NCBI GenBank assembly: GCA_905213895.1
Contig: CAJMKE010000006.1
Location: 1-64,000, forward strand
Direction of reading: 5' to 3'
DNA from: an uncultured Alistipes sp.
GTDB lineage: Bacteria > Bacteroidota > Bacteroidia > Bacteroidales > Rikenellaceae
DNA length: 64,000 nt
Under the pieces are notes generated by a model that did not search any database, had not been told where the DNA came from, and saw only the letters and a program-made list of their open reading frames with translations. The first letter of the stretch is position 1. Each line of letters opens with the position of its first letter. Below, piece after piece: positions 60,744 through 64,000 of this stretch. The position numbers and the translations under genes are program-made.

Positions 60744-63695
60744 ATGGATATCTGGAACAATGAAAAGGGGTTGGACTACTCGTCGCTGATGAGCCGGCGA
60801 ATCCGCAAAATACTGCTAATCTGCAACAGTTACGACAGTTACTCGCTCGAAGAGGACGGTCGTATCGAGGCGCAGATTACCCACGAATATTCGGAACTCA
60901 ACCTGAGCAACCCGCCGTCGATAACGCAGGTCGAATCGACGAAGGATGCCCTTGCGCTCGCAGACGAACTGCAATGCTTCGACCTTATAATCACGATGTA
61001 CAACGTCGGCGAAATCGACGTGTTCGCATTCTCGAAACTGATGAAGGAGCGTTGCCCGCAGACGCCTGTCGTACTGCTCACCAACTTTTCGAAGGAGATA
61101 TACCGCAAGATAGAGGAGAGCGACAAGTCGTCAATCGACTACGTCTTCTGCTGGAACAACTCGACCGACCTGATAATCGCCATCATCAAACTGTTGGAGG
61201 ACAGCATGAACGCCGACCACGACATTCTCGAAGTCGGCGTGCAGACGATTCTGCTCGTCGAGGACTCGGTGCGCTACTATTCGACCTACCTGCCCGCGAT
61301 ATACAAACTCGTGCTGCAACAGAATCTCGAATCCGTCCGCGACGCGCTGAACGAGCAGCAGCAGATAATGCGCAAGCGCGCCCGCCCGAAGATTCTCATG
61401 GCAACGAACTATACCGATGCCGTCGCGATGTACGAACGCTACAAGGGCAATATGCTCGGCGTGATTTCGGACGTCGGATTCGTCGTCCACAAGAACGACA
61501 ACCCGAAGGACGAGAAACTCGACGCCGGAATCGACCTCTGCAACCTTATCAAACGCGACAACCCGACGATGCCGTTCCTGATGCAGTCGTCGCAGGAGAG
61601 CATGCGTTCGGTGGCGAAGCAGTTGGGCGTGGGATTCATCGTCAAGAACTCCAAGACGCTTATCCACGAACTCGGCGAGTATATCGGTCGCGAGTTCGCG
61701 TTCGGCGATTTCGTGCTTGCCGACCCCGATACGGGCGACGAGATTGCGCGCGCCGAAGACCTGCACGGACTGGAACGGCTGCTGCATACGATTCCCGACA
61801 AGTTGCTGTATGCTGTGGCACAGAACAACTATCTGTCGAAGTGGCTGCTCTCGCGCGGTATCTTCTCGCTCGGCAACTCGTTCCGCTCAATCTCGGTCGA
61901 GGCGTTCCGCAGCGTCGCCGACATGCGCCAGTTCGTTACCGACAGCATACGCGACTACCGGATAAAGCAGGGACTGGGCGTGGTGGCGAAATTCAGCCCC
62001 GAAACCTACAACGACGCGATATGGTTCGCCCGTCTGGGCAACGGTTCGCTCGGCGGCAAGGCGAGAGGACTGGCGTTCATGAACCATATCCTCCAAAAAT
62101 ACAACCTCTACAACGAGTGGGAGGGCGTGCGCGTACTCGTGCCGCGGACGCTCGTGATTACGACCGAGTATTTCGACCGCTTCATCATCGAAAACGGCTT
62201 GCAGTATGTCATCAATTCGGATATTTCCGATGCCGAGATATTGTCGGAGTTCGTCGCGTCGCGCTTGCCGCAGGAGTTGGACGATGCGCTGCGAATCTTC
62301 ATCCGCCATGTCCGCAAGCCGCTTGCCATACGTTCATCATCGAAGTTGGAGGATTCCTACTACCAGCCGTTCGCCGGAATATATTCGACGTACATGATTC
62401 CGCACACCGAGAACGAAGACCAAGAGTTGCGACTGCTCTCGAAGGCGATAAAGAGCGTCTATGCGTCGGTCTATTTCGCATCGTCGCGAGCCTACATCAC
62501 GGCGACGGCGAACGTGATTTCGGAGGAGAAGATGGCTATCGTCATCGAGGAGATTTGCGGCTCGGAGGATTCGGGCTACTATTTCCCGACGCTTTCGGGC
62601 GTCGCGCGGTCGCTCAATTTTTATCCGATAGGCTACGAACAGGCGGAGGACGGCATCGCGAAAGTCGCGTTCGGTCTGGGAAAAGCCGTCGTGGACGGCG
62701 AACAGGTGCTTCGTTTCTCGCCCAAGTATCCGAACCATGTGTTGCAGACCTCCACACCGGCTCTCGCCATGCGCGATACGCAGCAGGTGATGTACGCGCT
62801 GAACCTCAAACCCGAGAAGTTCAAGACATCGATAGACGATGCTGTCAATCTCGAACGGCTCAACATCGCCGACTGCACCAAGTTCCGCAACATGAAGAAC
62901 GTCGCTTCGACATGGGACATGCAGAGCATGCGTATGGTCGATTCGCCGCTGGCGGAGGGAATCAAGGTGATAACGTTCGCCCACATTCTGAAATACAATA
63001 CGTTCCCGCTCGCCGAGATACTCACGCGCCTGCTCGAAATCGGGCAGCGCGAGATGAAATGCTGCGTCGAAATCGAATTCGCCGCCAACCTCGACCGCGG
63101 AAACAAACTCAAAATATTCAACGTCTTGCAGATTCGTCCTATCGCCGACGGCGGAGGTAGGGTGGCGGTGGACTGGTCGAAAATCGACACGTCGGGTTCG
63201 ATAATCTGTTCCGATAGCGCGCTCGGCACGGGAGCCGTCGAGGGCGTGCGCGACATCATCTACCTGCGTCCCGAGACGTTCGACCCTGCCGCGACGGAGA
63301 AGATGGCGGCTGAGATTACTCGCATGAACGACGTTATGCGCCGTGAGGGTCGCCCGTATGTCCTCGTCGGATTCGGTCGGTGGGGTTCGAGCAATCCGTG
63401 GCTGGGCGTGCCGGTCAAGTGGAGCGACATTTCGGATGCGAAAGTCATCGTCGAATGCGGTCTGGACAATTTCCGCATCGAACCGAGCCAGGGAACACAT
63501 TTTTTCCAGAACATGACGTCGTTCGGCGTGGGGTATATGACCGTGAATCCGTATGCGGGCGACGGAACGCTCGATTTCGCGCGCCTCGACGCGATGCCGG
63601 CGGTGAGCGAGTCGGAGTATATCCGCCATGTGCGCTTCGACGAACCGCTGGAAATATGTATCGACGGTATCGGCAACCGCGCGATGGTGAAGTAG
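60744..63695 (+). CDS. Receiver-domain / PEP-synthase ATP-binding-domain fusion protein
   Basis: This 983-residue protein starts with two receiver-like domains. The first (about 20-155) lacks the phospho-accepting Asp (FDLIITMYNV). The second (about 168-315) has LLVEDS, VISDVGF, a Ser-Ser and VKNSK, so a real receiver is plausible. Next comes the nucleotide-binding domain of PEP synthase/pyruvate phosphate dikinase (about 435-800; GGKARGLAFMNHIL, RSSSKLEDS, VLQIRPIADGG). The usual phosphohistidine and PEP-binding domains are absent. Instead 180 residues of unknown type follow, with GRWGSSNPWLGVPV and SQGTHFFQNM. Reaction and partners are unknown. Confidence 0.85.
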   Translation: MDIWNNEKGLDYSSLMSRRIRKILLICNSYDSYSLEEDGRIEAQITHEYSELNLSNPPSITQVESTKDALALADELQCFDLIITMYNVGEIDVFAFSKLMKERCPQTPVVLLTNFSKEIYRKIEESDKSSIDYVFCWNNSTDLIIAIIKLLEDSMNADHDILEVGVQTILLVEDSVRYYSTYLPAIYKLVLQQNLESVRDALNEQQQIMRKRARPKILMATNYTDAVAMYERYKGNMLGVISDVGFVVHKNDNPKDEKLDAGIDLCNLIKRDNPTMPFLMQSSQESMRSVAKQLGVGFIVKNSKTLIHELGEYIGREFAFGDFVLADPDTGDEIARAEDLHGLERLLHTIPDKLLYAVAQNNYLSKWLLSRGIFSLGNSFRSISVEAFRSVADMRQFVTDSIRDYRIKQGLGVVAKFSPETYNDAIWFARLGNGSLGGKARGLAFMNHILQKYNLYNEWEGVRVLVPRTLVITTEYFDRFIIENGLQYVINSDISDAEILSEFVASRLPQELDDALRIFIRHVRKPLAIRSSSKLEDSYYQPFAGIYSTYMIPHTENEDQELRLLSKAIKSVYASVYFASSRAYITATANVISEEKMAIVIEEICGSEDSGYYFPTLSGVARSLNFYPIGYEQAEDGIAKVAFGLGKAVVDGEQVLRFSPKYPNHVLQTSTPALAMRDTQQVMYALNLKPEKFKTSIDDAVNLERLNIADCTKFRNMKNVASTWDMQSMRMVDSPLAEGIKVITFAHILKYNTFPLAEILTRLLEIGQREMKCCVEIEFAANLDRGNKLKIFNVLQIRPIADGGGRVAVDWSKIDTSGSIICSDSALGTGAVEGVRDIIYLRPETFDPAATEKMAAEITRMNDVMRREGRPYVLVGFGRWGSSNPWLGVPVKWSDISDAKVIVECGLDNFRIEPSQGTHFFQNMTSFGVGYMTVNPYAGDGTLDFARLDAMPAVSESEYIRHVRFDEPLEICIDGIGNRAMVK

Positions 63696-63813
63696 AAACC
63701 GTATAGCAAGGCGGTTTCTGCGTTACGCTCATCCTCGAAATCCTCATTTACGCGCAGTAAACTGCGGTTTCTCGGACTTCGCAAGCCTTGAAACCGCTCT
63801 TGTTATACGATTT
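63696..63813. repeat. 118-bp imperfect inverted repeat after the last gene
   Basis: ACCGTATAGCAAGGCGGTTTC at the left pairs with GAAACCGCTCTTGTTATACG at the right. The inner part (GAAATCCTCATTTAC...GTAAACTGCGGTTTC) pairs partly. It begins on the base after the stop codon. No transposase or target duplication is visible. It could be a terminator, a non-autonomous element or a structured RNA. Confidence 0.7.
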
Positions 63814-63823
63814 CCGGAAAAGT

Positions 63824-63868
63824 GTCCTTAAAGTCCTTAACGACCTTAAAGACTTTAAGGACCTTAAC
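63824..63868. repeat. 9-nt-period array, locus 13 (five units)
   Basis: GTCCTTAAA, GTCCTTAAC, GACCTTAAA, GACTTTAAG, GACCTTAAC, just 3' of the large inverted repeat. Confidence 0.9.
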
Positions 63869-63924
63869 GCCGTTGTCCCGCCCTCTGTCCCGCCCAATTC
63901 CTAAAATTTTTTAATTTTTCGCCC

Positions 63925-63970
63925 TGCGGCAATGCTTTATCTCCCAGTTTGTTGCCGCAAAGTCTGTTTT
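63925..63970. terminator. Hairpin near the window end
   Basis: TGCGGCAA (63925-63932) pairs with TTGCCGCA (63952-63959) and is followed by TCTGTTTTT. It may belong to a gene beyond the window. No gene is seen between 63870 and the end. Confidence 0.45.
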
Positions 63971-64000
63971 TCCACCCGATAATTTAACATAATATTATAT

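Overview
The window looks like a contiguous piece of a Bacteroidales chromosome, most likely Rikenellaceae/Alistipes-like; the genus is an inference. The evidence is a GC content that looks to be around 55%, several promoters of the Bacteroidetes form TTTG-N19/20-TAnnTTTG, no convincing Shine-Dalgarno sequences, lipoproteins of the fimbrillin, BACON and FISUMP types, a B-type fumarate reductase (CAB order), a PiT-PhoU fusion, and the Bacteroidales order coaX / outer-membrane protein / TPR / lptC / CNNM / ppiD. I saw no prophage, insertion sequence, CRISPR array or rRNA.

Layout. 1-8.4 kb: the 3' part of tRNA-Leu(CAA), then a mostly minus-strand block: a secreted alpha/beta hydrolase, rubrerythrin, an acyltransferase split by an in-frame TGA, an NCS2 permease with a PiT phosphate transporter, a glycerophosphodiesterase and an ORF6N protein. 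8.4-18 kb: an epimerase, a prolyl-tRNA editing protein, an ECF sigma factor with a membrane partner, an AlkD-like protein, an SRPBCC protein, HU, a 29-residue basic protein (probably ribosomal, bS22/mS38-like), RNase G and Mfd. 18-26 kb: an envelope-biogenesis run (coaX, an outer-membrane protein, a TPR protein, lptC, a CNNM protein, ppiD). 26-36 kb: a DUF2089 regulator with a membrane partner behind a large palindromic operator, TrkA, a deoxynucleoside kinase, an RNA m5C methyltransferase, MerR, a Nif3-like protein, a zinc-ribbon coiled coil, an alkyltransferase and RmuC. 36-44.4 kb: a surface-lipoprotein island, in which two BACON/EF-hand/LRR lipoproteins flank two large divergently oriented lipoproteins; a small gene carrying a run of nine G lies just ahead of one of them. 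44.5-64 kb: 5-FTHF cyclo-ligase, fumarate reductase, a TonB-receptor-like barrel, a sulfatase, a frameshifted DUF5723-like gene with a large lipoprotein, UvrC, RidA, a C_GCAxxG_C_C protein, and a 983-residue protein joining two receiver-like domains to a PEP-synthase ATP-binding domain.

The intergenic DNA is rich in repeats. The commonest is an array with a 9-nt period (units near GACTTTAAG / GACCTTAAA) found at 13 places, mostly just 3' of genes. Others are a 73-bp unit that occurs twice as a head-to-tail pair, a 60-70 bp element of the CATTCTGAGC family that overlaps gene ends, a CCCCCGC hairpin, and a 118-bp imperfect inverted repeat. The most interesting observations are the poly-G contingency-like small gene, the dispersed 9-nt arrays, the receiver/ATP-grasp fusion, the palindromic operator of the DUF2089 gene, and two genes broken by single-base events.
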